A stretch of DNA of 62,457 nt. It comes from Rhizopus sp. PT2906 (Eukaryota; Mucoromycota; Mucoromycetes; Mucorales; Rhizopodaceae). The DNA lies in NCBI GenBank assembly GCA_025529335.1, contig JAMYHX010000236.1, positions 1 through 62,457 of the forward strand, written 5' to 3'. Of this stretch, positions 34,009 through 45,753 are shown in pieces. The translations under genes and the position numbers were made by a program. How positions within the stretch are numbered: position 1 is the first letter of the stretch; each line of letters starts with the position of its first letter. The notes under the pieces were generated by a model that had not been told where the DNA came from, searched no databases, and saw only the letters and a list, made by a program, of their open reading frames with translations.

Positions 34009-34675
34009 TTAAATCTCAAAAGCGGTGTTTACGTTACTAAAAGCAGAGTTAATCTTTGTAATATACTCGGCAACATCATTGTGGCGGCCATCAGGCATGG
34101 CGGTAAGAATACAACCAGTCAATGTGTTCACTTTGGGTTGTAACTTTTGAAGATCAGCCTTGACAGCAGGTGTGGTACTTTCAACAGCATCAAATTCGGC
34201 CTTTTTAGCAACCATAGCGTTCAAGGCGCTTTCAACATCAACTGCAAGTACTTGAGAAACAGAAATGAGAGAGGCAGCTTCGTCAGCAGAGACAGCAGAA
34301 TGAATGGTACAGCAGCTAGCACCGGCTCCATCAACAGCGTTTATAAGGGCTTGTTCACTGTTTAGCACACCAGTGGCACCATCAGAACCAGCAGCGGAGA
34401 GGTAGGTATTGACCTAAGTTCAAGTAATAGTTAATACAAGTATTACTCAGAGCAGTGTAATCTTACAGCGTTGGCGGTGGTCTTGAGTTGATTCTGAAGA
34501 AATGTCAAATCATTGACACAGGATTGAACTTCGGGACTAGAACGAGAGTTCAAAGTGGCAGCATTAGCTATTAAATGAAGAAGATCGATTAAAACATCTT
34601 TAATATATGAGTCTATGCTTTACCAGCAATAGCAAAAGTGAAAGCAAGAGCAAAAAGTGTAAAACGCATTTTCAT
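34009..34675 (-). CDS. Secreted HsbA-like (hydrophobic surface-binding protein A) cell-wall protein
   Basis: ATG at 34675 gives a clear signal peptide (MKMRFTLFALAFTFAIAG). After a short intron, NAATLNSRSSPEVQSCVNDL follows; a second intron precedes VNTYLSAAGSDGATGVLN. The C-terminal exon continues NSEQALINAVDGAGASCCTI, SVSQVLAVDVESALNAMVAK and LQPKVNTLTGCILTAM, and ends NVNTAFEI. Regular helical spacing of Ala/Leu/Val, the cysteines and the size (roughly 190 aa) match the HsbA/cell-wall galactomannoprotein family. Such proteins are secreted and bind hydrophobic surfaces or lipids. It lies alone between two intergenic regions. Confidence 0.75.
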
Positions 34676-35205
34676 CAGATAATGAATAGACAAAAAGTCA
34701 AGAGCAACTGTGGGCTATTTATATTAAATTCTCAAGGGGATAGTCAGAATCTTTGGCATTCTCTCTCTATATATATTCACGCATATGAATTGATAAAGGT
34801 GATATAATACTACTTGTATAAAAGAAACTATAGATGAATCAAACGTGTCGTGTAAAGATAAAAGGCAAAAATCATCTAACCTGACGACTTACTAACATAA
34901 CTTTGCTCCACATGTTCATTGAAACAAGCTGTAAGAGTCACCAAATATGAATATTAGACAAGATATCAACACCCTTAAAAATGCTTCCAAAGGACTATAA
35001 TATTCAAGCTAATTATACTAAAGATGCGATACTGGTAACCCACAAACACATACAAATATATATATATATATATACTCTCTTGTATCAAATAGTATGATAG
35101 TCAGCATTAGATTAGTTTTATGACATTTTTTAATCTACAATAGAACAATTTTGTAATAAAGGTAGAGACTTTCTTTTAATCCCCCCTGATTACAGAAATA
35201 TGCTT
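34676..35205. other. Intergenic region
   Basis: Upstream of the HsbA-like gene and 3' of the glucosidase gene. It contains a (TA)n microsatellite at about 35057-35074. No gene is recognised. Confidence 0.5.
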
Positions 35206-38040
35206 CTAATATTTTTCTGCCATAATCAACAAGACTAGACTGGTCCATCCTGTAAATGGATGGCTACGCATACCGTGTCCATCATCCTGAGAGTACTGTT
35301 CCCAAACATAGCCTGTTCTCTTGTACTCCTTGTACACGTTACGAATTATGTTTTCTCTTAGTTGGGTATAGATTGTTTGTGCGCGAGCCTGGAAGGGACC
35401 TGGTGTATGTATATAATTCTTAAAAAAAAATGCGGTTAGAGGTTAAATTTGGGGGAGTGCGTCTTTGCAGAAACTACTTTACCTTGTATAGACTCTGTAG
35501 TGTCAAATAGTTGATATTTAACCAAACAGGTCCTCTCCAGTAATTCTCTCCTGTACCAAAGAAAGGGTCTGATGCAGATAATGAACGGAGACCATAAGAC
35601 GACCAGAGCTCTTGCTTATCTTGTATCATGTCTAGAATAGCGCCCAATTTTGGTGAATCAGCAGGCAAAAGGCCCAAGGCCATTGGGAATAAAGAAAGAT
35701 AGCCTTTGTGGCATACGTGAATAGGAGACTGTGTCTCATCTAGTGCTTGGTCACAGTACATTTGCTTTTCTTCATTCCAATGTAGATCATCAAGATTTGC
35801 CAATATATCCTGTTGAATTTGGGCATACTCGTTCATGTCTTTGTCATATTCAGGGCCCAACTTGTGAGCGATCTCCTTTAATAAACCAGTACAGAAAGCC
35901 ATCCAGGAATGAAGGTCAAGATGAAGTTCACCCACACTAGGATCGCCTCGAGGATAGTCATCAAGGCCAGATGTAAGTGTATGGTTTGGTGTACGTCCTC
36001 TCCAACGATAGGCCTCATCACTGGATGCTTCGCGTCCAAATTTCTTCAAGTGACCGCGCTGAGTTGAGCGGAACCAAAGCCAGTTTTGACGAAGCTTTGA
36101 ATAAATGGCTTTAAGCCAATGACTTGCTAACTCTGATTGATCGAGGTGCAAGTTTCGCAAGACAGAGGATTCATCCAGTGTTCCCATCTTTAATTGACTA
36201 TCTACCATACTTTCTAATAGCTTTTGTTGCTGATGTGCTTCCAAACGATCAATGAAATGCTTGATAGCGAGATATAGCGTAGGAGGATTAGCATAATGAG
36301 GGAATTGAGTTTGGAACTCTGGTGGGACTTTGCTACGTGCCTCCTCTCCAAGGATCTGCTCACGAGCTACCCATCCATTTTCGTCAATCAAGGACACCCA
36401 ATGCTTGATAATATCTAGGCTAAGATCATTATCCCATTCACCAATTAAGAGTTGATGGAATCCTTCGTCCCTACAATGCTTTTTTAATACTCAGTGCATT
36501 TTTTACCTCCAACTATATGTTACCAATAGAATCCACGAGGAAAGAAAGGTCGACTAGGTGTAGCTGTAAAGAGTGCTTGGGGTTTGGTTAGTTCAGGTCT
36601 AACCGGCTCTCCCTTGAAATCTTCTTCATCCAGCATAGGAGGGTGTGATCGATCGACAACAGAAGATCCATGGAAATAGCCTATGCCTCCTAAAAGATTA
36701 CTCAATAGATATTGGGCAAATTCCACCTTGTTATTTGAGAATCCCTTCTCTTTCAGGCGGAAAGTCGCTTCAAATCTAGCATTAAATTCCTCTTCTTTGT
36801 TAACAAGTGCTATTCCAAGCTTTTCACCTTTTGTAGACAAGGTTAATTAAGAACTAGACTAATAATTGGCCAACTTACTCGTCAAAGGCTTTTCAGAGCT
36901 AAATGAATGAAATAAAACATCAAACTATGAAGAAGTCAGATACAGGCTGACTTTCCGTTTAAACTGTTTGAGATTACCTGAAATTCACCCTGAAAAACTT
37001 TCTGAAATGTATAAAAGTTGGCTACTTCGCCCTCTTCTTCAATTAAGCGGTTGCTCAAGGTAAAGAGCTTGTATGGTTGTGTATATATTTCCTCTTGTGG
37101 AATACCCTCATTTTGCACTTTCTGTTGAGCATTCATAACCAGCTCTTCAGAGATAATATCTACAAGTCATAGCACTTAGCCAATCTATATCATTTTATCC
37201 TTTTACCTTACCTTTTGCTCTCCAGACCTTTCCTGTAGGCACTTCTTTACCAGACCATTGAGTGCGAGCAAGATCCTGTTGAATACCTTGGCTCGGGTAT
37301 GTGTTTAAAGGGCCTATAAGACACGTAAGCAAATATGATTCTCAATTGTAATATCAACAATACCATCTACAATCTGTATTTCAAAATCCCCAAGCTCAGG
37401 GGTATCACCTTCAAGTCTGATAGGTGACTCAAGGCCCTTCTTTGACAGCTTACTCATAAGATCAATTCCGCCTTGTCCTTCAATCCCGACATAAAATAAA
37501 ACAGAAGTGATGGAAGGAGCTAGATATATTTCTTTAGTTGTTAATACAAAATAACGATAGCTTATATTACCTTGATCATTAATGGGTGTTCCTCTAATAC
37601 GTACGCCCCAATCTCCACCATTATTTCCTCCGGGAACTTTGATAAACTCAGTATGAATTCTTATATTACTTGGTGTATCATTAATCACTTGAGAAGCAAA
37701 TTCTCTTCCATCATGCTTATGGTATCCGTATCCTGCAATATCATCCCCTTGGTCACAGGCGTGCCTTATGCCTAGTAAGAGAGAAAAAGGTACATTAGTC
37801 AATATAAAAAAATAGACTATTCAAGCGCGTACGTTGGATTCCTTGAATGTTGGCTGCATCAAACCACATGAGACCTGTCATGACTGATTCGGGTAAACGC
37901 GGTCTTGTACCAAAATAAAGATTAGGACGATATGTTCCCCATAAGAGAGAAGAGTTTGATGCTGTTATAGGTAAAATGCTTGCCAAAGCTACTGAAATGA
38001 AGGTTGAGATGGTGAATAATAATATATTCAGCCGTATCAT
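35206..38040 (-). CDS. CWH41: Mannosyl-oligosaccharide glucosidase (processing alpha-glucosidase I, GH63)
   Basis: ER type II membrane enzyme that removes the terminal alpha-1,2-glucose from Glc3Man9GlcNAc2 on new glycoproteins. ATG at 38040 (MIRLNILLFTISTFISVALA) supplies the signal/anchor segment. Next are SLLWGTYRPNLYFGTRPRLP and VMTGLMWFDAAN, the family N-terminal signature, then IRHACDQGDDIAGYGYHKHD. The GH63 catalytic half carries FFPRGFYW, GRTPNHTLTSGLDDYPRGDP, HLDLHSWMAFCTGLLKEIA, GLRSLSASDPFFGTGENYWR and GPVWLNINYL. The last exon (about 35206-35418) includes RTGYVWEQYSQDDGHGMRSH and ends LLIMAEKY. About ten short introns. Confidence 0.94.
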
Positions 38041-38136
38041 TTCGTGTTTAGCAAAGAAAGAAAGAAAGAAAATAAAAAAAAAAGGGAAATTGTCACACAA
38101 ATACATTTATTTTACATTTAAAAACAAAACAACGCT

Positions 38137-38679
38137 TTATGCTTGTTTTGCTGCTTGTTCTGCCATTAATTTTTCATATTCTCTTTGTCTTTCATATAAA
38201 ACACACTTGATTCTAGCCATTGATTTTTGACACTAACACATTCTTTGGTTAAACTATGATTGAAGATGGAAACACAGATAATACCTTTCTCATACGTCCT
38301 TCGTTGGTCCAAACTTGCTTTGGTAAATTTAAACGATTTGCTTCATGTTTTTGGGTTGCAAGTAAATTACGCTCCTTTAATAAAACATACCATAACTTGT
38401 GGAGATCTTCAAATGATTTTTGACGAAGTTCTTTTGCTTTCCAGGAACGTCCTAACATAACAGTTGAATATATTTCTCTCTCTTCTCTAATCGTCATGTC
38501 TTACCTGTCCAAACCTGTTTTGGTAATGTCTGATTGTTCTCAAAGAATTGATATAAGCCTTTAGGTTTAGTTTTTGTTGTAGTTGCTGCTGTTTCAGAAA
38601 ATACAGCTGAAGATGTTGTGAATGAGCGAACTGATGTATTAAATACTGATAGGCGACTGATTCTCTGTAAAATGGACAT
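38137..38679 (-). CDS. MRPL4: Mitochondrial large ribosomal subunit protein uL29m (MRPL47/Mrpl4)
   Basis: Mitochondrial ribosomal protein. ATG at 38679 (MSILQRISRLSVFNTSVRSF) gives an Arg/Ser-rich mitochondrial presequence. Then GLYQFFENNQTLPKQVWTG, an intron, and the conserved RSWKAKELRQKSFEDLHKLW with YVLLKERNLLATQKHEANRL (the LHKLWYVLLKERN core of MRPL47). The final exon encodes MARIKCVLYERQREYEKLMA, and the stop is at 38137. The words LPKQVWTG and LPKQVWTN occur twice, about 45 residues apart, flanking the core. The second matches the conserved region after the core; the first may be an echo. Confidence 0.92.
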
Positions 38680-38896
38680 TCTATATACAAAAAAAAGGCG
38701 GATTCTGACAGGGACTCCAATTTTTTGATGTATAAGCCTCCTCCCCCTGTTACGGTCATTGTATATTTAAAGTCCGGTTTCCTTTTTTTTTCTTTAATTG
38801 TTTATTAAAATGGGTAATAGTAAAAAAAAAAAGAGAATGGATGATGATGTGTGTGTATTACAATATTAGTGAAGCAAAATAGAAAAAGAAAAAAAA

Positions 38897-40181
38897 TTAT
38901 AATAAACCAACATCACGCAAGTTATTTTGAATAATAATATCATTAACGGCTGCCATAACGAACTTAATTTGCTCTGTATCCGTTGCACATGTAAAATGAG
39001 AATAAATCTGCTTAGAATCTGATTGATTTAAGGATACAAATCTATTAAGGACATAATCCCTAGCACTTTCGTATGTCTCAGGGCCTATACAATGATTAGC
39101 TTTATTCCCCTTTGCTTAAACTATAGCAATTACCTGTAAAGTCACTAAAGCTTTCCTTTAGAGGATGCCTTTGTAATTTCTCTTTAAAGATGTCAATCTT
39201 ATTCAAGAAGAGGATAATTGATGTCTTGACGAACCAACGTGAGTTACAAATTGAGTCAAAGAGAGTCAATGCTTCTTGCATACGGTTCTAACAAAAGAAA
39301 GACTTTAGGATACATTAAAGGGAAAAAAAACTGCTATAATGACTTACCACAGTCTCATCTTCGATCAGCACCTGATCGTATTCGGATATAGCCACCAAGA
39401 AAATAATAGCTGTAACATTTTCAAAGCAGTGGATCCACTTTTTACGTTCTGATCGCTGTCCACCCACGTCAAACATGCGGTAAGTCAAATCTCCAATAAC
39501 AAATGTGGTTTCTGTGATACCCGTTGTCTTGACACGTGATCGAAGCACATCCTGATCTGTTGGCACATAACTGACTTCTCCGATACGATCGATAGAATCA
39601 AAGTAACTATGGAAACGGTAAGTTATGATTAACAAAAGAGGTATCAAGATTACTTACTATTTAGCAGAGTCATTCAGTTGATATTCACGACTCCTATCAA
39701 ACACACTTAGGAGATTGGGATCTTTCCACAGAGTCTTTATGGCTAATGCAACCTCTGGAGGAAGTGATTCACGCTCGATCTGTGTTGGTAAATCAAGGAT
39801 AATTGAGGCATGATGCTTGTTTTGAGGAACAGAAAATGAAACTCCCATGTTATCCATAGCTTCCAAAATGACACGCATAGATTGTACTGCATTTGAAAAA
39901 ATGATTTCTTTAAATGCTTCTCTTTCATCACGAGAGTAGCCACCATCGTGGATCAATTTCATCTGCTTCAATATAGTTGATTTTCCAGATTCACCAGCGC
40001 CTATTTTAGTAGGGACAATAGGAGTGAATATAAGTTAACCACAGTATATTTGTTTTTCTTTACCCAACAACAACATTTTCACTTCATTTCTCATATTCAG
40101 TTTGTCACGCTTGATTATGTTATCGATTTCTTCATTACGGGCTTTTCCGTCATGCACTTCGTTTGATTGACAACAACCCAT
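38897..40181 (-). CDS. Heterotrimeric G-protein alpha subunit
   Basis: Membrane-associated GTPase for receptor signalling. ATG at 40181 (MGCCQSNEVHDGKARNEE) gives Gly2 for myristoylation and Cys3/Cys4 for palmitoylation. Motifs in order: LLLGAGESGKSTILKQMKLI (P-loop), VLRSRVKTTGITET (switch I with the Arg of Galpha), FDVGGQRSERKKWIHCFENV (switch II), FLNKIDIFKEKL (NKxD) and TCATDTEQIKFV (TCAT). The C-terminus NNLRDVGLL lacks the Cys at -4 used by pertussis toxin. Five or so introns. The subclass (Gpa1/2/3-like) is not settled by eye. Confidence 0.95.
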
Positions 40182-43100
40182 ATTATATATTACAATCCGA
40201 TTTTACACAAGAAAAAGTAATAAGAAAGAGAGAGAGAGAGAGAAAAGAGAAAAGAGAAAAGAGAAAAGCTGATAAAAAAGGAGAAAAAGACTTTGTCTAT
40301 TTCGCAAACAGTAAAAGCTTCATCATTTCCCTCCCTAAATTTAGCAAATCATTTACCCCCTTTCTCCTTATTTTTTCCTCCTTTTTCTATTTCCCCTTTT
40401 GTGCTCTCTCTCTCTCCTTCTTTCCTAGAATCGCTGTCCATTTAGCTTTCTTTCTTTTTCCTTTACTCATGTCTTAACGTGACATAAAAGCCACTGATAA
40501 AGCAGAATGGCTATGGTGCCTTTTTATATGACACGATGGTAATAAGGTAATAATGTCAACAAGATTGTGTTACAAGAAAGGTGGCCGGGCAATTTTACTC
40601 TTCATTTGTATTGTTTTGCTGTTTATCCTAACCTGCAGAGTCAATTTATGTTTTTATGCAACTAAAAAGTAACAAACAGTCCCCTCATACTCTTTTTTTG
40701 AAAACATCAGGAGAAGAAGTTTTTTTGTTGTAAGGAGTTAATAATAAAGAGTTTGTTGCTAAAGATAAAAAAAGACTGGGAGCATAAATCAAGAATTAAC
40801 CTAGTTTTTTTTTTCATGTGTACAACAACAGCCCAGTGGAAAACGAGTGTATTAAAAGTTGCTTTTAAAGAGTGTTGAAGATAAACTTAGAACAATATTT
40901 ACTACCATTACACATACTCTCCTATCTCCTTTAATTACAGCATCTGTCCTTAGAAGAAAAGGAGATTTTGATGATTTATAGTCAAATATTGTGTATTATA
41001 ACAGTTTACTGATTGCTAGTTGCTGTATTCTTAAAAGCTATTTGTTCCACCATAAGCAATATATAACATCTATAGCATTTACAACAACAGGCTTAATAGC
41101 TACAAGTGAACAGACATCCTAATCTATTTACCGGGCATGTGGTAATAGTTTTCAAAAAAGACACTATTCTAAACTATACAGTCAAGAGCCTAGGATTCCG
41201 ATATGTCATCAGGCTCCTAGATAGTATACATAGAATTAAAGGTCAAGATGGCCAACAAATCAAATAGTACTTGAAAGAGCATTTATTTATTGGTATCCTT
41301 GTAAATAAGCCAGAAGAGTATGTTTTCTAATGAGAAAAACAAAAAATCACACGTTAATGAATGATCGAATATAGTTCATCTTTGTATGTCAAGAGAGACA
41401 CTTAAAAAGATACGTTGCCAAGAAGAGCAATGAGCGATTAAGAGTACACACACAATCTAAATCAAGTTATCTAAGAAACTACAACTAATATTCGTTCCTA
41501 TGTCAATCTACGACAAATATATTTTATATCAATAGGTTATCTTGAGCCTGCGAACCATGAAATATATCATAAAACATAAAGCTTTAAAATACAGTTATGC
41601 ATTTCATATCGAAAAATCGACCTTCTAAATAAGCTTATACTGATGTTTCAAATGCAATGACAATCAGATGTCTTATAAAAATGCCTTTTACTAAACAAAA
41701 GACATAATATCTGTAGGCGTTATGTTTCTGAATAGTTTACTATTCAGGTATGTTACACAGATCATTGCTGTAACATGTATAAACAAGCATGAAATCAGGG
41801 TGTATGCGAGTATAAATAGACAGTAGATCTTCCTAAAAGGGCTCACGTTCTTCATTTCTACTTTAGTCTAATACATATGACTTTACTACCAGCTTGTTCC
41901 CTTTATACTTTTCTACGACTTAAACTCGGAAGTAGTGGACTCGATTCGACTGTTTTATGCTATAAAACATGTATTGATTTTGGTCAAAATTGAGACAAGA
42001 TATGAAATATGGAATCTAATTTACTCCTTTAGAGTGTTCTGCTGCACTGAATTATATCTCGCAAAAGAAGATTCAAAGCCTATACTCTATGTGCTGTAAA
42101 TATATCCTCATTTATGGAAATACAAACATGAGGTTCGTGTTCCATCTACGTACTTGGAAAAGCGCGTCTGTGTACTTGCTCTTATTAGTCCTATCTACAG
42201 GCTGAAATCGAGTTGTTTTTTTTTTTTTGTCAACGTCATTCTTCACAAGCTGATGATGGATTGTGCTTTGAATACTTGAGTTACTTGACGTCTAAATCAG
42301 TTGTCTCGTCAGCAGTTTTAGGACAATCAATGAATCCTTGTCAGCACGGTCTAAAATACCTTCCCCATGACCTCCATCGAGAGTAGACAGATGACCTCAG
42401 CTCTTGTATTTTTTTCATACCCCAATCTTTCATGTTTGCAGTAGCTGGCTCATTTGCACTCATAATCGTAAAAGAAAGAATAGGCTGCTCATTTCAAAAT
42501 GCAAATATACAAAGAGAAAAACGATCAAAGGGTCCAAAAAGGTTGGTGTGTTTATATAAAAATGAGTTTACCAAGCTTCCTTGTACGATTTCTTTTTTTT
42601 TTTTCGGTATGCACATCGATCCCTAACGAATAGGAACTCTATCTTTTTTGGGGGAGATCTCGAGACTTTGAAGGGGAGGGGTGTATACAGAAACTATGAT
42701 AACTTGATGGTATAAATACTAAATTCACACTAGTTTAATTAATCGCTTTAATAATTAACTTCCTGACAGCCATTTCACAAATGACTAACCAAATTCCGGA
42801 TATATTTCGGGTTGAACAAAGATGATGATGGCGGCGAAACAAAGAAATAAACTAAAGGCACGTTTGTGATCAAAGAGCAGATACATAATTCGCAAGCAAA
42901 AGGAAAGGGGCTATTTTAGCACTTTCTGTGGTCATATATACCGTCATTAAGTAAAATGATCATGATTATAAATATCAAAAACAAATTCCCCTGAATCGGG
43001 AATAGATTGTGGAATACCTGCAACTTTATGTCAGCAAACCCATTACTTACAATAGGGCGCGACTAAAGACGTGATATTCACAGGAAAAAAAAGACTATAT

Positions 43101-44034
43101 CTTACAAGCGTATTCTAATATCAAACTGATAAAATGGTTCAAACATCAGGTTGTCTTTGCTTTATGCATAAAACCAAAATGCGTGAGAGAAAGTTTAGAG
43201 ACAAGGTTATCAGATAAAGCATGAAAACAATTTTTTTTTTCATTAACAAAAGTGGAAGCTCTCTTTTGAAACATAACAAAAAAAGCGCGCACGCACACAC
43301 AACAAACCCTTGGTAAAACTGAAAATAAGCTCCACTGTACTACTTCTTCAAAAGGATAGATCTACAGCATAATCCATCTCCGCCCAACTGTAAAGTCTAA
43401 AGACCTCTTTGCAATCGCTTTGATTTTGAAGAGGGTGTATAATACACATGAAAAACGTGAACATGATCCTTATAAGAGCATCAATGATAGAAATATCAAT
43501 TAATTCATTGGTCACACTAAACCATATATGTTTAGTCTCGTTTGAGCGCAGAAAATCGAGTAGCTTCTTTTGGTTATACGACGTCTCTATTTCAAGGAAG
43601 TTACAAGCGAAAATGATTCATTAATAACATATCACCATGGTTATTCGTCGTCCTTGAAACATGTATCATAACTACCTCAAAAAACTTATTTCAACAGAAA
43701 GTATAATCAAGCAAACTCCTTACTATGTTTAAATGCAGCATTCAAAAGTAGGCTCGGGATATTCCATTTGCAGGCTAGCATAAAAAACACACACAATGCA
43801 TGAGTACACATTGATCCATTGCCATAGTAACACTATGTATTATGCCATTTTTTCAAAGAAACTTTCTTTATATGATGTAATGTACTACTTGATTGGGTTT
43901 ATTTTAATCTTAAATTTTTTATCTTTTTTTTTTTTTTTTTTTTCAGATCAGACTTATATAAAACAAGTCCTTTCCCTACTTCTTTTCTTTTCTTTTAATT
44001 TCTTTTTATATTTTACTGAGCCAAATCATTTATA
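40182..44034. other. Gene-poor region of about 3.8 kb
   Basis: The longest stretch of the window without a supported gene. It is AT-rich, with AG-rich and CT-rich tracts at about 40220-40270 and 40400-40430 (5' side of the G-alpha gene), and T-runs near 42224, 42593 and 43922. I found no tRNA, no coding domain and no clear repeats. Short open frames (for example 42432-42626) look like chance. It could hold ncRNA or old transposon debris. Confidence 0.45.
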
Positions 44035-44259
44035 ATGACTTCATACCAAAAAATGTCTTCTAATCTTCACGCAGCAAATCGTAATGGAGTTACTTTAACA
44101 AGAGATGATTTGCTAATGCTTGCTCAAGCCGAATATGCCAGACAATTATGCAAATATACAAAGGCTCAATTAGAGCAAAAGATACCAAATCATACTAGCA
44201 TACATCAATCATTATCATCTACAACCTCTTCTTCGTCATCATCATCATCATCATCTTAA
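44035..44259 (+). CDS. Small hypothetical protein with a poly-Ser tail
   Basis: A 74-residue frame (MTSYQKMSSNLHAANRNG; an alternative start is the Met at 44053) ending in a run of Ser codons (about 44218-44256). The middle part, TRDDLLMLAQAEYARQLCKY, reads as an amphipathic helix and looks protein-like. A pyrimidine-rich, promoter-like stretch precedes it and an AATAAAA-like signal follows near 44352. It is too short to recognise a family. It is separate from the RhoGAP gene that starts 140 bp downstream. Confidence 0.45.
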   Translation: MTSYQKMSSNLHAANRNGVTLTRDDLLMLAQAEYARQLCKYTKAQLEQKIPNHTSIHQSLSSTTSSSSSSSSSS

Positions 44260-44399
44260 TCCTGATTCCCTTTTGTACATAGTCCTTTACTGTAAATAGT
44301 TCCAGAACTCGAAGAAAAAAAAATAGACGTTGCACAAATAATTGTTTTATATAATAAAAACGTTTTTAATGCCTCTCTTTCTTTCTCTTTTGCTTTTAC

Positions 44400-45753
44400 A
44401 TGAATTCCAACGATAATATCACACTATCAGCTAATCAGAAACGACTTATAAAAGCTTGGTGGAAAAAGGCCACAACCAATAATACCAATAATACCAGTCA
44501 AAGAAGATTTTCCGCCGTGGGTAACTTAATGATAAGGGAGGGGGGATAACATAGATTGATACTAAGGATACAGTAGAAAAAGGTGTATTTGGTATTCCAT
44601 TAGTAGACTCTATATGTTATGCTCATTCTAGAATATCTTTTGTGGATCAAAGAACAGGGAAGGATTGCAATGGAGTCATTCCAATAGTTATTGCGAAATG
44701 TGGCTCATTTCTTAAGCAAGAAGGTTTTTTATTTATTTATTTTGGTAACTTTTGGATTAACAAAAACTTTAGCATTGTACGAAGAAGGAATATTTCGAAT
44801 ATCAGGCAATGTAAAGAGGATATCAATTCTTCAGTCATTATTTGATACACCTGAAAGTTATGGACTGGATATCGATTGGACTGGATATACGCCTCATGAT
44901 GCAGCTAATTTGCTGAGCAGATACCTTAATTATCTTCCTGAGCCACTCATTACGTTAGAATATCAGAATTCATTTAAAAATATCATAGGTACACATCAGT
45001 ATAAATGCCGGTTGGCATGGAAACACTAAGCCATTTAAAATAGACGTAGAATTTCCGAGTATAGAAGTCAAGATTCATGCATTTCAAAAATTAATCGAAA
45101 AGCTACCAGTTGTACATCAATACCTTTTACTTTATATCTTGGATCTTTTACATCTCTTCTCACTTTACTCTGATTATACACGGATGGACATAACAAGTTT
45201 ATCTACTGCATTTGCACCTGTAAATAATATGAATTTGGGTTGCTTGGAGACTTATCTATTGTTTTTAGGCTATCCTGTCAGATCCTAACGATGCTATGAA
45301 TCCAGCAGGATATAAAAAATCACAAAGTGTACTTTTATTCTTAATCCAATATCAAGAGCACTTTATGATGCCAGATTATCGTCACTATGAACCATCATTG
45401 ATAGATTCACCTAGTATGGAATATATCCTTTATTTGAATATATAGTAACACTTATATTTAGCCACATCCTTGATTCAAGATAGACGTCTGTCATTTAATT
45501 ATTCACCTTCACAGTCAGTAACGAACCTGATGTCCCTAAGAAGTGCCTCATCACCCAACGTGTCTACTTTAAAGCGATCCAAGACGGCACCGAGTCGAAG
45601 AGATAAAGAAGAGCAGATGATGATTGAGGCAAATCAGAGTAAAGTGACGAGTAAGTAGTAAATACTTCTTTTTGTGTGAGTAGCAATTAATCGTAAATAG
45701 TTAACAATGCCAAAAATATATCAAGATGGAAATCGATCAAGAAAAAGGAATAG
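44400..45753 (+). CDS. Rho GTPase-activating protein (RhoGAP domain)
   Basis: ATG at 44400 (MNSNDNITLSANQKRLIKAW). Later exons join in frame to a RhoGAP domain: GVFGIPLVDSICYAHSRISF, VIPIVIAKCGSFLKQE, ALYEEGIFRISGN (the arginine finger is the R in IFR), GYTPHDAANLLSRYLNYLPE and PLI. They continue through LSTAFAPAILSDPNDAMNPA and FLIQYQEHFMMPDYRHY. A C-terminal Ser-rich tail follows (RRLSFNYSPSQSVTNLMSLR). The last intron (45648-45698) is my reading: splicing it gives a basic end (SRWKSIKKKE) with a stop at 45751. Without it the frame ends at 45658. The domain resembles Sac7/Bag7-type GAPs for Rho1; the target is inferred. Confidence 0.85.

Noticed and set aside
40182..43795. Possible centromere, rDNA or ncRNA locus in the gene-poor region
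   Set aside because: No rRNA, tRNA or long repeats are recognisable, and gene-poverty alone is not evidence.
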